Assembly (NCBI GenBank): GCA_045658225.1
Contig: JAZOUO010000096.1
Coordinates: 1 to 24,618, forward strand
DNA length: 24,618 nucleotides
Direction: 5' to 3'
From: SVTX01 sp045658225
GTDB taxonomy: Bacteria > Bacillota > Clostridia > Oscillospirales > CAG-272
Shown: piece by piece, positions 15,570-22,338 of the stretch
Position numbering within the stretch: the first letter of the stretch is position 1
How the letters are laid out: every line of letters begins with the position of its first letter
Notes under the pieces: generated by a model
Databases searched by the model: none
What the model was told of the DNA's origin: nothing
The model's input: only the letters and a program-made list of their open reading frames with translations
Translations under genes and position numbers: made by a program

Positions 15570-16388
15570 TTAAAGCTCAAGTGTTTTGAGATATTCTATA
15601 CTCTTTTGGATACATTCCATAGAGTTGAGACCCATAGATGGCGCGTCCTGCTCGACTACTACCCACTCGGCGCCCGCTTCCTTGCTCGCCTTAATTATTT
15701 CGGGGAAGTCTTGGCGTCCGTAGCCTACGGGACGGAACTCGAACTGTACCGCCTCAGCCTTCTTTTCCTCGGACTCTATGCCGATAGGCTCGTACATATT
15801 CTCGCTCTTGCCGCCTACGAAATCCTTGAGGTGTACAACGGGGGAACGACCCGAGTACTTCCTTATATAATTTGCAGGATTTTCACCGCCGACGTTTACC
15901 CAACAGGTGTCAAGCTCGGTCTGGAGCAGGTCTGCGGGAACTGTTCTGTAAAGCATATCGAGCGCGTACTCATCGCCGACCTTTTCAAATTCAAAGTCGT
16001 GGTTGTGATAAAGCAGAGTCATACCAAGGGCTTTAGCTACCTTGCCAAAGCTTTCCGCATTCTTGACGACGTCGGCAAATCCGTCTGTGCCGGGGCGGCA
16101 CTCTGGGGTAAGATAGGGAATTGCAACGTATTTGCAACCGATATTTGCGTATGTTGAAAGCACGCCCTCGGGATTTGAAAGAATCTCATAATAGGGGACG
16201 TGCGCGGAAATGGGGGTAAGCTCAAGCTCCTCGCACCATCTTTTGACGTCTGTGGGGTCATACGGGCCAAATCCTGCGAATTCTACGCCGTCATATCCCA
16301 TTTTTTTGATTTCTTCAAGTGTCTTGCGGAAATCCTGCAAGGCAAAATCTCGCACGGAATACACCTGAACTGCTATTGATAATGACAT
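15570..16388 (-). CDS. Sugar phosphate isomerase/epimerase (xylose isomerase-like TIM barrel)
   Basis: A protein of 272 residues, the usual length. It begins MSLSIAVQVYSVRDFALQDF, matching the IolE/IolH/sugar-epimerase N-terminus. Metal- and substrate-site segments are in order: GYDGVEFAGF, SAHVPYYEI, LLYHNHDFEFEKV, LQTELDTCWVN, PVVHLKDF and WVVVEQD, supplying the Glu/Asp/His/Glu set of the AP-endonuclease-2 barrel. It probably interconverts a keto-sugar or inositol derivative that the partner dehydrogenase makes or uses (inference). AAAGGGAGGA is a very strong ribosome binding site. It is the first gene of the operon, with a promoter and repeated heptamers just upstream. Confidence 0.87.
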   Translation of the reverse strand: MSLSIAVQVYSVRDFALQDFRKTLEEIKKMGYDGVEFAGFGPYDPTDVKRWCEELELTPISAHVPYYEILSNPEGVLSTYANIGCKYVAIPYLTPECRPGTDGFADVVKNAESFGKVAKALGMTLLYHNHDFEFEKVGDEYALDMLYRTVPADLLQTELDTCWVNVGGENPANYIRKYSGRSPVVHLKDFVGGKSENMYEPIGIESEEKKAEAVQFEFRPVGYGRQDFPEIIKASKEAGAEWVVVEQDAPSMGLNSMECIQKSIEYLKTLEL

Positions 16389-16440
16389 ATTTTCTGTCCT
16401 CCCTTTGTTTTTAACAGTAAAATGAAGGTTCTATAATTGA

Positions 16441-16469
16441 ATTATAAGACAATTTGTGCGATATTACAA
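16441..16469 (-). promoter_or_regulatory. Promoter of the isomerase-dehydrogenase operon
   Basis: On the minus strand TTGTAA (16464-16469), a 17-bp spacer, then TATAAT (16441-16446), about 50 nt before the isomerase start codon. Confidence 0.65.
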
Positions 16470-16495
16470 GACAAAATTCAAACAAAACAAGACAA
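16446..16495. promoter_or_regulatory. Three phased AAGACAA heptamers over and upstream of the operon promoter
   Basis: AAGACAA occurs at 16446-16452, 16468-16474 and 16489-16495, with start-to-start spacing of 22 and 21 bp (about two helical turns). Flanks are also alike (A-T/C-AAGACAA-A/T). One copy covers the -10 edge, one overlaps the -35 and one lies upstream. Direct repeats in phase are typical of regulator binding sites; the regulator is not in this window. Confidence 0.5.
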
Positions 16496-16614
16496 ATGTT
16501 GCTATTGGGAAAAGTTTTACGATATACACAAAAACAATGTCGTTCTTTTGTACAAAACATCTTGTAGCAAAAGGGATTTTTTTTGAAAAAAACTAAAAAA
16601 ATATTTGCAGACTA

Positions 16615-16643
16615 TTGACAAGTATTAAATAATTTGATATAAT
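16615..16643 (+). promoter_or_regulatory. Sigma-A promoter of the ilvBNC operon
   Basis: TTGACA (16615-16620) and TATAAT (16638-16643), 17-bp spacer, a full consensus match directly upstream of the T-box leader. The gap between this and the divergent sugar-operon promoter (16495-16614) is AT-rich with no gene. Confidence 0.9.
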
Positions 16644-16649
16644 CGAATG

Positions 16650-16937
16650 TAATATCGAATTAAAGCGCTATGAGGGGAAAAGTAGAATGCCCACCCGCTT
16701 CACAGAGAGTCGCTACAGCTGAGATGCGACAGCGGAAGTGTTTGAAAGTCATCCCGGAGTGCGCCGTTGTGAACCCTCGCGTATGCGAGTTATTAAGGAC
16801 GGACGGGAATTCCCGTTATAGAATAATCCTTCGCTTGTCGGAGGGCAGAGTGGTTTTCGTATGAAAGCAAAAAGAGTGGTACCGCATATGTGTTTCGCAT
16901 TTGTCTCTTGAACAGGAGATGACTGCGGCTTTTTTTG
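16650..16937 (+). ncRNA. T-box leader controlling ilvBNC (valine or isoleucine specific)
   Basis: Stem I shows AGTA of the specifier-loop bulge (16681-16684), an upper helix CGCTTC/GAAGTG (16696-16701/16735-16740) and a distal helix with a GAGAG bulge. The 3' side of the specifier loop reads GAAA-GTC-A (GTC at 16748-16750), which would make valine the sensed amino acid; the next triplet ATC (isoleucine, 16751-16753) is the alternative. The T-box itself, AGAGTGGTACCGC (16873-16885), is nearly canonical and starts the antiterminator. Uncharged tRNA would bind the specifier and T-box and prevent termination, so the ilv genes are read when the amino acid is scarce. The T-box class is certain; the codon assignment is tentative. 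Confidence 0.93.
16896..16937 (+). terminator. Regulated terminator of the T-box leader
   Basis: An outer stem CGCA/TGCG (16896-16899/16924-16927) and an inner stem GTCTCTT/AGGAGAT are followed by a run of T from 16930. It competes with the antiterminator formed around the T-box. Confidence 0.85.
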
Positions 16938-16976
16938 TTTTTATGATCTACAAGAATTTATCAAAGGAGGAAATAT

Positions 16977-18668
16977 ATGACACTCAACGGTTCTGAAATT
17001 TTAGTTAAGGTTTTGCAAGAGCAGGGTGTTGACACGGTGTTCGGCTATCCGGGAGGATGCGTCCTGAATATATACGACGAGCTTTACAAGAACAGCGATA
17101 AGATACGTCATATCATGACAGCTCACGAACAGGGCGCGGCGCACGCGGCTGACGGATATGCGAGAGCAACGGGTAAGACAGGAGTGTGTATTGCGACTAG
17201 CGGACCAGGTGCGACCAACCTCGTCACAGGCCTTGCGACAGCGTATATGGATAGCGTTCCTATGGTTGCTATAACGGGCAACGTTCCCACGTCTCTTATA
17301 GGACGTGACAGCTTCCAGGAGGTTTATATAACCGGTATCACAATGCCTATAACAAAGCACAATTTCTTTGTAAACGACGTAAATCAGCTCGCGGATACAC
17401 TTCGTCGGGCGTTTGAGATAGCTCACACGGGCAGATTTGGCCCCGTCCTTGTGGATATAACAAAGGATGTGACTGCGGCTCTTTGCGAGTATTCTGCTCC
17501 CGAGGTGGCGGCAAATCCCGAAAAGCCCGCAGTTTACAACAATCTTGAAGAGATTGCCGAGATAATAAATTCGGCAGAGAGGCCGTTTGTTTACTGCGGT
17601 GGAGGTATAAGACTTTCGGGCGCGGAGCTTGAGGTTCAGAAGTTTATAGAAAAAGCGGATATCCCCGCGTCTTATACGCTTATGGCGGCGGGAGTTCTCG
17701 GCTACGGAGACAGAAATAATCTCGGTCTTCTCGGTATGCACGGTATGTATTCGGGCAACAAGGCGATACATGAGGCAGATGTCGTTATAGCTCTCGGAAC
17801 GAGATTTTCGGATAGAGTTGCGCTAAACGGCAAGAATTTCTGCAAAAATGCGAAAATCATCCACGTTGATATAGCAAAGTCAGAGATGGGAAAGAATGTT
17901 CCCTGTGAGTATTCCATAAACGGCGACATAAAGGAAGTTCTCGAAAAGCTCAATCCTCTTATCACGGAACAAAAGAGAGAGGCGTGGCACGCAGAGATCG
18001 ACGAGTGGAGAGTGCGCGACCACAAGCCCGTAGACGTTGACGAAAACAAGAAGGAGCTTAAGCCGCACCAGATAATCCGTGAGACCTGCAAAATGGCAGG
18101 TGAGGATGCGATTTACGTCACAGACGTAGGTCAGCATCAGATGTGGGCAGCGCAGTACATATCACACGTAAGACCTAACAGCTTCCTTACAAGCGGCGGA
18201 CTTGGCACTATGGGATACGGATACGGCGCGGCGATAGGCGCGTGCATTGGTACTGAGGGCGAACGTCCTGTAATTCACTTTACGGGTGACGGAAGCTTCC
18301 ATATGAATATGAACGAGGCTTGCACGGCTGTAAGCTACAACGTGCCCGTCATTACGGTTATAATGAACAATCAGGTGCTTGGAATGGTTCATCAGTGGCA
18401 GCAGTTCTTCTACGAAAGAAGATTTGCATCCAGTGAGCCCGAGCGAGCAACTAATTATAAAGCAGTTGCGGAGGGCTTCGGTGCGATAGGCTACCATTGC
18501 GAGACGCTTGCCGAGTACAAGGCGGCGCTTGCCGAAGCAATCAAGTCTAACAGACCTGTATGGATCGAGTGCGTTATCGACCGATTTGAAAACGTGTATC
18601 CTATGATCCCCGGCGGAAAGACTGTCGAGGACACCATAATAAATAATCCCGAGGAGGCAGGTAAGTGA
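16977..18668 (+). CDS. ilvB: Acetolactate synthase, catalytic (large) subunit
   Basis: A protein of 563 residues, typical of AHAS large subunits, with AAAGGAGG (16963-16970) 6 nt before ATG 16977. It condenses two pyruvates to 2-acetolactate, or pyruvate with 2-ketobutyrate, using ThDP, FAD and Mg. The catalytic Glu is E51 (TAHEQGAAHAADGYARATG). The ThDP/Mg motif is G437-D-G-S-F to N464-N465. The segments SGPGATNLVTGLATAYMDSVP, GRDSFQEV and MVHQWQQFFYERR are AHAS-specific and separate it from pyruvate oxidase and other family members. It is the first gene of the T-box-controlled operon and its stop overlaps the ilvN start. Confidence 0.96.
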   Translation: MTLNGSEILVKVLQEQGVDTVFGYPGGCVLNIYDELYKNSDKIRHIMTAHEQGAAHAADGYARATGKTGVCIATSGPGATNLVTGLATAYMDSVPMVAITGNVPTSLIGRDSFQEVYITGITMPITKHNFFVNDVNQLADTLRRAFEIAHTGRFGPVLVDITKDVTAALCEYSAPEVAANPEKPAVYNNLEEIAEIINSAERPFVYCGGGIRLSGAELEVQKFIEKADIPASYTLMAAGVLGYGDRNNLGLLGMHGMYSGNKAIHEADVVIALGTRFSDRVALNGKNFCKNAKIIHVDIAKSEMGKNVPCEYSINGDIKEVLEKLNPLITEQKREAWHAEIDEWRVRDHKPVDVDENKKELKPHQIIRETCKMAGEDAIYVTDVGQHQMWAAQYISHVRPNSFLTSGGLGTMGYGYGAAIGACIGTEGERPVIHFTGDGSFHMNMNEACTAVSYNVPVITVIMNNQVLGMVHQWQQFFYERRFASSEPERATNYKAVAEGFGAIGYHCETLAEYKAALAEAIKSNRPVWIECVIDRFENVYPMIPGGKTVEDTIINNPEEAGK

Positions 18669-19171
18669 TGAACGAAAAGCAATATCTTATACTTTTAGTT
18701 GAGAACAACGCGGGTGTATTGACACGAATCTCGTCACTCTTCTGTCAGCGCGGATTTAATATTGACACCTTGACTGTGGCGTCCACAGACGACCCCAACG
18801 TGTCACGTATAACGGTTTCGTTCTATGGCGATGAGGCTACTTACGACCAACTTATGAGCCAGACCGAAAAGCTAATTGAAACAAAAAAGGTCATCTCCGT
18901 CCGTCCTGAAAGAGCAGTTCTTCGCGAGCTGTTGCTCGTAAAGATACAGACGGATGCGGACAACGTAGATGATGTAGTGAGAACCGCTGCTCATCATCAT
19001 TTCAGAATAGTTGACTCCTACAAGGGCTGTATGGTTCTTGAGACCTCCGGCTCTCCCGAAAAGATCGAGAGAATGCTCGCTTTGCTTGAGCCGTTCAACA
19101 TTCTTGAAATGTGCCGTACAGGTGCGACCGCGCTTGAAAAGGGCAAGGTCGATTATAGTCTTGAAGACTAA
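18668..19171 (+). CDS. ilvN: Acetolactate synthase, regulatory (small) subunit
   Basis: A protein of 167 residues, normal for the longer small-subunit type. The ATG at 18668 shares one base with the ilvB stop (TGATG), with GGAGG at 18653-18657; a GTG at 18665 would add one residue and is also possible. The N-terminal ACT domain is clear (QYLILLVENNAGVLTRISSL, then RGFNIDTLTVASTDD), followed by a C-terminal domain with ARG-type features (LLLVKIQTDADN, AVLRELLLVK). The small subunit stabilises the catalytic one and confers valine feedback inhibition. Overlap of stop and start implies translational coupling for subunit balance. Family reports often use ilvH for the same role. Confidence 0.95.
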   Translation: MNEKQYLILLVENNAGVLTRISSLFCQRGFNIDTLTVASTDDPNVSRITVSFYGDEATYDQLMSQTEKLIETKKVISVRPERAVLRELLLVKIQTDADNVDDVVRTAAHHHFRIVDSYKGCMVLETSGSPEKIERMLALLEPFNILEMCRTGATALEKGKVDYSLED

Positions 19172-19219
19172 AAAGCATACAAAAATCAATTTATATAAAC
19201 CCCAAAGGAGATAAAGAAA

Positions 19220-20230
19220 ATGATTAAGAAGTATTATGACACAGATTGCAATCTTTCCATTCTTGATGGTAAGACGGTAGCCGTTATCGGCTTTGGTTCA
19301 CAGGGACACGCTCATTCCGAAAACCTCGCAGAGTCGGGTGTTAACGTAATCGTAGGTCTCAGAGCAAACTCTGCTCACTATCCCAAGGCTGCTGCATTTG
19401 CAGCTACACATCCTAACTTCAAGGTTATGGAGGTTGAGGATGCGGCAAAGGCGGCTGACGTAGTAATGATGCTCGTTCCCGATGAGCTTGCGGCTGACAT
19501 TTATAACACACAGGTTGCTCCTTATATGAAGGAGGGCGACGTCCTTTGCTTTGCTCACGGCTTTAATATTCACTTTAACCTCATTCAGCCCGCAAAGAAT
19601 ATCGACGTTATCATGATCGCGCCCAAGGGTCCCGGTCACACAGTTAGAACACAGTACCTTGAGGGCAAGGGAGTTCCTTCTCTTATCGCAGTATATCAGG
19701 ACTACTCAGGCAGAGCAAAGGACGTAGCTCTCGCATACGCATCGGGTATCGGCGCGGGCAGAGCAGGTATTCTTGAAACAAGCTTCCGCGAGGAAACCGA
19801 AACCGACCTCTTCGGTGAGCAGGCAGTTCTTTGCGGTGGCGTGACCGAGCTTATGAAGGCAGGCTTTGACACTCTCGTTGAGGCAGGATATGAGCCCGAA
19901 ATGGCTTACTTTGAGTGTATCCACGAGATGAAGCTCATCGTTGACCTTATCAATCAGGGCGGCTTTGCAAAGATGAGATATTCTATTTCCAATACAGCAG
20001 AATACGGCGACTACCGCACCGGTAAGCGTCTTATCACAGAGGAAACACGTAAGGAAATGAAGAAGGTTCTTGAGGAAATTCAGAACGGTACGTTCGCTTC
20101 CGAATTTATGCAGGAATTCTCCTCGGGACGTAAGGCTAAGTTCCTTGCAACCCGCCGCGTTGAGTCCGAGCATCAGCTTGAAAAGACGGGCGCAGAGCTC
20201 CGCGAAATGATGTGCTGGCTTAAGAAGTAA
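19220..20230 (+). CDS. ilvC: Ketol-acid reductoisomerase, class I
   Basis: A protein of 336 residues, the class I length, with AAAGGAGA before ATG 19220. It turns acetolactate into 2,3-dihydroxy-isovalerate through alkyl shift and NAD(P)H reduction. The Rossmann loop is G24-F-G26-S-Q-G29, and the cofactor loop GLRANSAHYPKA keeps Arg and Ser as in NADPH-type enzymes. The catalytic His is H113 in CFAHGFNIHF. The C-terminal knotted domain has the Mg ligands in TDLFGEQAVLCGG and FECIHEMKLIVDLI. It is the third gene of the T-box operon, 48 nt after ilvN. No ordinary GC stem plus T run follows directly, but a 400-nt repeat-rich gap does. Confidence 0.97.
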   Translation: MIKKYYDTDCNLSILDGKTVAVIGFGSQGHAHSENLAESGVNVIVGLRANSAHYPKAAAFAATHPNFKVMEVEDAAKAADVVMMLVPDELAADIYNTQVAPYMKEGDVLCFAHGFNIHFNLIQPAKNIDVIMIAPKGPGHTVRTQYLEGKGVPSLIAVYQDYSGRAKDVALAYASGIGAGRAGILETSFREETETDLFGEQAVLCGGVTELMKAGFDTLVEAGYEPEMAYFECIHEMKLIVDLINQGGFAKMRYSISNTAEYGDYRTGKRLITEETRKEMKKVLEEIQNGTFASEFMQEFSSGRKAKFLATRRVESEHQLEKTGAELREMMCWLKK

Positions 20231-20380
20231 TTCGACCTTATATATTTTTCCGTATACTGCGTTGCTACTCAAAAGCGGCTCGACTTACGTAAGTAAGCCT
20301 TCGCCTTGCTTTTTCCGTTGCGCCTTGTCTACGAAAAAATCTCGTCGGTCTTTGTATTTTGATTCAGAAATAACGCGAGA

Positions 20381-20437
20381 GGAAACTTTTTGAAAAAAAG
20401 GCTTTCCCCGCACCCCTTCCAAAAAACTTCCCCCAAT
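20381..20437 (-). repeat. Intergenic repeat, copy 1 (inverted relative to copy 2)
   Basis: Read on the minus strand it contains AAGTTTTTTGGAA, then GGGGTGCGGGG and CCTTTTTTTCAAAAAG. Copy 2 at 22247-22304 has AAAGTTTTTTGGAAAG, GGGGTGTGGGG and CCTTTTTTTCAAAAAAGG in the same order. Confidence 0.65.
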
Positions 20438-20580
20438 AATTATTTGATGGAATACATAAGCTTGAATGCGCTTATGTCAACCTTGAATCGAGCGACGCAA
20501 ACAAAAGCGTTTGTGTAGGATAGGGGTCGAGGGGAAAGGGAGGAATCGCAACCTCCCTTTCTCCCTCGCGGCTTCTTTCG

Positions 20581-20608
20581 CCTATTTCTTCGCCGTCGAA
20601 GAAATGGG
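20581..20608 (+). other. 12-bp hairpin just before the coaX ribosome binding site
   Basis: CCTATTTCTTCG (20581-20592) pairs with CGAAGAAATGGG (20597-20608), one T-G pair, loop CCGT. It ends 9 nt before GGAGGTG (20618-20624). No poly-T tail follows, so a terminator is unlikely; it may act on RNA stability or translation. Confidence 0.55.
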
Positions 20609-20629
20609 TAAAAACATGGAGGTGTAATT

Positions 20630-21412
20630 ATGCTTTTAGCGATTGATATAGGAAACTCAAGTATATCCACGGGGCTTTTTGACCTGAATAGCGGAGAGCT
20701 GAAAAACACCTTCAAGCTTTCCTCTGATAAGGAACGGACTGCCGACGAATATCTCGCGCAGATGGGCAGTATGTTCTATATGTCGGACATAGATAAAAGT
20801 AAAATAAAAGGCGCAATAATATCCTCGGTAGTGCCAACGCTGACACACACCCTTGAGGACTGCGCGCAAAGGCTGTGCAACCAAAAGCCTAAGGTGGTCG
20901 GCCCCGGGCTTAAGACAGGCTTTGCGATAAAGATAGACAATCCAAGTGAGCTTGGCGCGGATCTCGTCGCAAACACGGCTGCGGTTTTAGAAATCGCAGA
21001 AAAGGGAAAGGCCTGTATTATAGTTGATATGGGCACTGCTACAACAATTTCCGCAATAAGCGCAAGCGGCGAGTATCTTGGCAACTGCATTATGCCGGGA
21101 GTTCGTGTGTCACTTGATTCGCTCCACGATGAGACGGCGCAGCTTCCCGAGGTCACACTCGGAACGCCCAAGAGATTCATAGGCAAAAACTCGGGTGACT
21201 CCATACGTTCGGGTGTCATTTTCGGCAATGCGATAATGATAGACGGACTGATTGATGAATTTGAAAAAGAGATGAAGCTCAGAGAGCACGCGACGGTGTA
21301 TGCCACGGGCGGACTTGCAGAGGGCGTTTTGCCCGCTTGCCGTCACAAAATGATATACGACCCGCATCTGACGCTCAAGGGACTTTACTTCATATATAAA
21401 AATAATTCTTGA
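20630..21412 (+). CDS. coaX: Type III pantothenate kinase
   Basis: A protein of 260 residues, the CoaX length, with GGAGGTG (20618-20624) before ATG 20630. It phosphorylates pantothenate, the first step of coenzyme A synthesis; type III enzymes need a monovalent cation and are not inhibited by CoA. The ASKHA-fold motifs are DIGNSSISTGLF (phosphate 1), IVDMGTATTISAI (phosphate 2), GNCIMPGVRVSLDSLHDETAQLP and the C-terminal YATGGLAEGVLP. The substrate motif usually written GADR is G109-A-D-L112 here; the Asp is kept but the Arg is replaced. Neighbours are an ECF transporter S-component and ilv genes that supply the pantoate precursor. Confidence 0.93.
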   Translation: MLLAIDIGNSSISTGLFDLNSGELKNTFKLSSDKERTADEYLAQMGSMFYMSDIDKSKIKGAIISSVVPTLTHTLEDCAQRLCNQKPKVVGPGLKTGFAIKIDNPSELGADLVANTAAVLEIAEKGKACIIVDMGTATTISAISASGEYLGNCIMPGVRVSLDSLHDETAQLPEVTLGTPKRFIGKNSGDSIRSGVIFGNAIMIDGLIDEFEKEMKLREHATVYATGGLAEGVLPACRHKMIYDPHLTLKGLYFIYKNNS

Positions 21413-21526
21413 TAATAACGCGATTTGCGTGCAATACGCTCTGCGATTATTATAAATTTTATGCGCCGTACTTGTGTTCTGACCTCGACGGCAGCAGAGG
21501 GTGAGAGTCCCTCAAGGAGAATTTAT
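21413..21526 (+). promoter_or_regulatory. Structured leader with weak promoter upstream of the ECF gene
   Basis: A weak promoter, TTGCGT (21425-21430), 17 bp, TATTAT (21448-21453), may start transcription here. Downstream are GCCGT/ACGGC enclosing an 18-nt loop (about 21464-21491) and GAGGG-TGAGAGT-CCCTC (21497-21513). The second stem ends next to the small-ORF ribosome binding site AAGGAG (21514-21519). It matches no riboswitch class I know. Confidence 0.35.
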
Positions 21527-21604
21527 ATGTTTCATTTTAACGCAAAGGCCACCTTTGCGGCGGTACAGTTGACCGTACGCGAGAAAAAGGAGGCAAAGGC
21601 ATGA
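21527..21604 (+). CDS. 25-codon small ORF, translationally coupled to the ECF S-component
   Basis: ATG 21527 lies 7 nt after AAGGAG (21514-21519), a good ribosome binding site. The frame runs 25 codons, starting MFHFNAKATF and ending in a charged stretch REKKEAKA, with TGA at 21602-21604 overlapping the downstream ATG at 21601 (ATGA). Inside it a perfect stem CGCAAAGG/CCTTTGCG (21541-21548/21552-21559) and the ECF ribosome binding site AAGGAGG (21587-21593) are embedded. The peptide has no membrane segment. It could be a regulatory leader peptide or a device for coupled translation. The small size means the call rests on start signals and the overlap alone. Confidence 0.6.
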   Translation: MFHFNAKATFAAVQLTVREKKEAKA

Positions 21605-22224
21605 AAACATCGACAAATCAGAAGATTTTACGAATGGTGCAGCTTGCGATGCTTGTTGCATTGATATTCGTAATGCAGTACATTGGTACGCTTGCATCAA
21701 CTCCGTTGAGGGCAATCGGAATTGAGTTTTCTTTTGTACTCATACCAATAGTTGTGGGTGCATTCTTGCTTGGACCTATTGAGGGAGCTGTTCTTGGTTT
21801 GGTTTTCGGCATTATGACGATTGTTTTGACCGTAACGGCACCGGGTACGATGACGTTTATTTTATTTGAGGATAGCCCTGTGCTTTATTGTCTTGTGGCA
21901 ATTGTTAAGGCGGTTGCAGCTGGACTTGGATCGGGACTTATATACAAGGGACTTGATAAGCTGTTCAAGGGTAAGAATATATATTTGAGAACGGTATTGG
22001 CATCTGCAACAGCCCCGATAATAAACACGGGAATTTTTCTTCTCGGAATGGTCTGTTTCTTCAGCAGCACTATATCGGAAAAATGGGCAGGCGGACAAAA
22101 CGTATTTGTATTCCTTGTGGCTCTTATCTGGGTGAATTTCCTTGTTGAGTTCGGAATAAACATTATTCTTTCCCCCGCAATCGTCAGAGTTGTTGACGTC
22201 GTAGGAAAGAAAATAAAAAAATAA
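21601..22224 (+). CDS. ECF transporter substrate-binding (S) component, possibly pantothenate specific
   Basis: A protein of 207 residues with AAGGAGG (21587-21593) 7 nt before ATG 21601. It is very hydrophobic with about six membrane helices. The N-terminal helix has the AxxxA pattern used by S-components to contact the EcfT scaffold (LAMLVALIFVMQ). IPIVVGAFLLGPIEGAVLGLVFGIMTIV is the classic S-component segment. The shared EcfA/EcfA'/EcfT energising module is not in the window, so this is a group II subunit. Substrate is inferred only from position after coaX: pantothenate (PanT-like) is the first guess; folate, riboflavin or other vitamins are not excluded. Confidence 0.85.
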   Translation: MKTSTNQKILRMVQLAMLVALIFVMQYIGTLASTPLRAIGIEFSFVLIPIVVGAFLLGPIEGAVLGLVFGIMTIVLTVTAPGTMTFILFEDSPVLYCLVAIVKAVAAGLGSGLIYKGLDKLFKGKNIYLRTVLASATAPIINTGIFLLGMVCFFSSTISEKWAGGQNVFVFLVALIWVNFLVEFGINIILSPAIVRVVDVVGKKIKK

Positions 22225-22246
22225 AAATCAACCCCATATCCCTTTT

Positions 22247-22320
22247 ATTGAAAGTTTTTTGGAAAGGGAGGGGTGTGGGGAGGGAAAACCTTTTTTTCAA
22301 AAAAGGTTTTCCCTCCCCAC
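22247..22320 (+). terminator. Long perfect hairpin after the ECF gene; also intergenic repeat copy 2
   Basis: GTGGGGAGGGAAAACC (22275-22290) pairs perfectly with GGTTTTCCCTCCCCAC (22305-22320), with T7-C-A6 between, so the stem can extend. It lies 50 nt after the ECF stop and 5 nt before the ilvD ribosome binding site. The 3' side has no T run, so termination is uncertain. The left part is the repeat shared with 20381-20437. Confidence 0.6.
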
Positions 22321-22338
22321 AGAAGAAGGAGACATAAT

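Larger units (their letters stand above)
20231..20629. repeat. Hairpin-rich intergenic region with probable dispersed repeats
   Basis: No gene is seen in these 399 nt. In order it holds: a block centred on CTTACGTAAG (near 20285-20295) with CGTTGC/GCGTTG-like flanks; a repeat (20381-20437) that recurs inverted at 22247-22304; CATAAGC/GCTTATG and ACGCAAAC/GTTTGTGT hairpins; GAAAGGGAGG (20534-20543) with CCTCCCTTTC (20552-20561); and a 12-bp stem at 20581-20608. No promoter matching the consensus for coaX was found. Confidence 0.65.

Noticed and set aside
21464..21520. Possible FMN or cobalamin riboswitch because of GGGTGAGAGTCCC
   Set aside because: Only this short stretch is reminiscent; the flanking conserved cores of both classes are missing.
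21541..21567. Resemblance of ACGCAAAGGCC to the core of c-di-GMP-I riboswitches
   Set aside because: The other conserved parts of that aptamer are absent and the bases sit in a simple hairpin inside a small ORF.
22273..22338. Upstream in-frame start for ilvD
   Set aside because: It would translate a repeat hairpin and has no ribosome binding site; ATG 22339 has AAGGAG and the family N-terminus.
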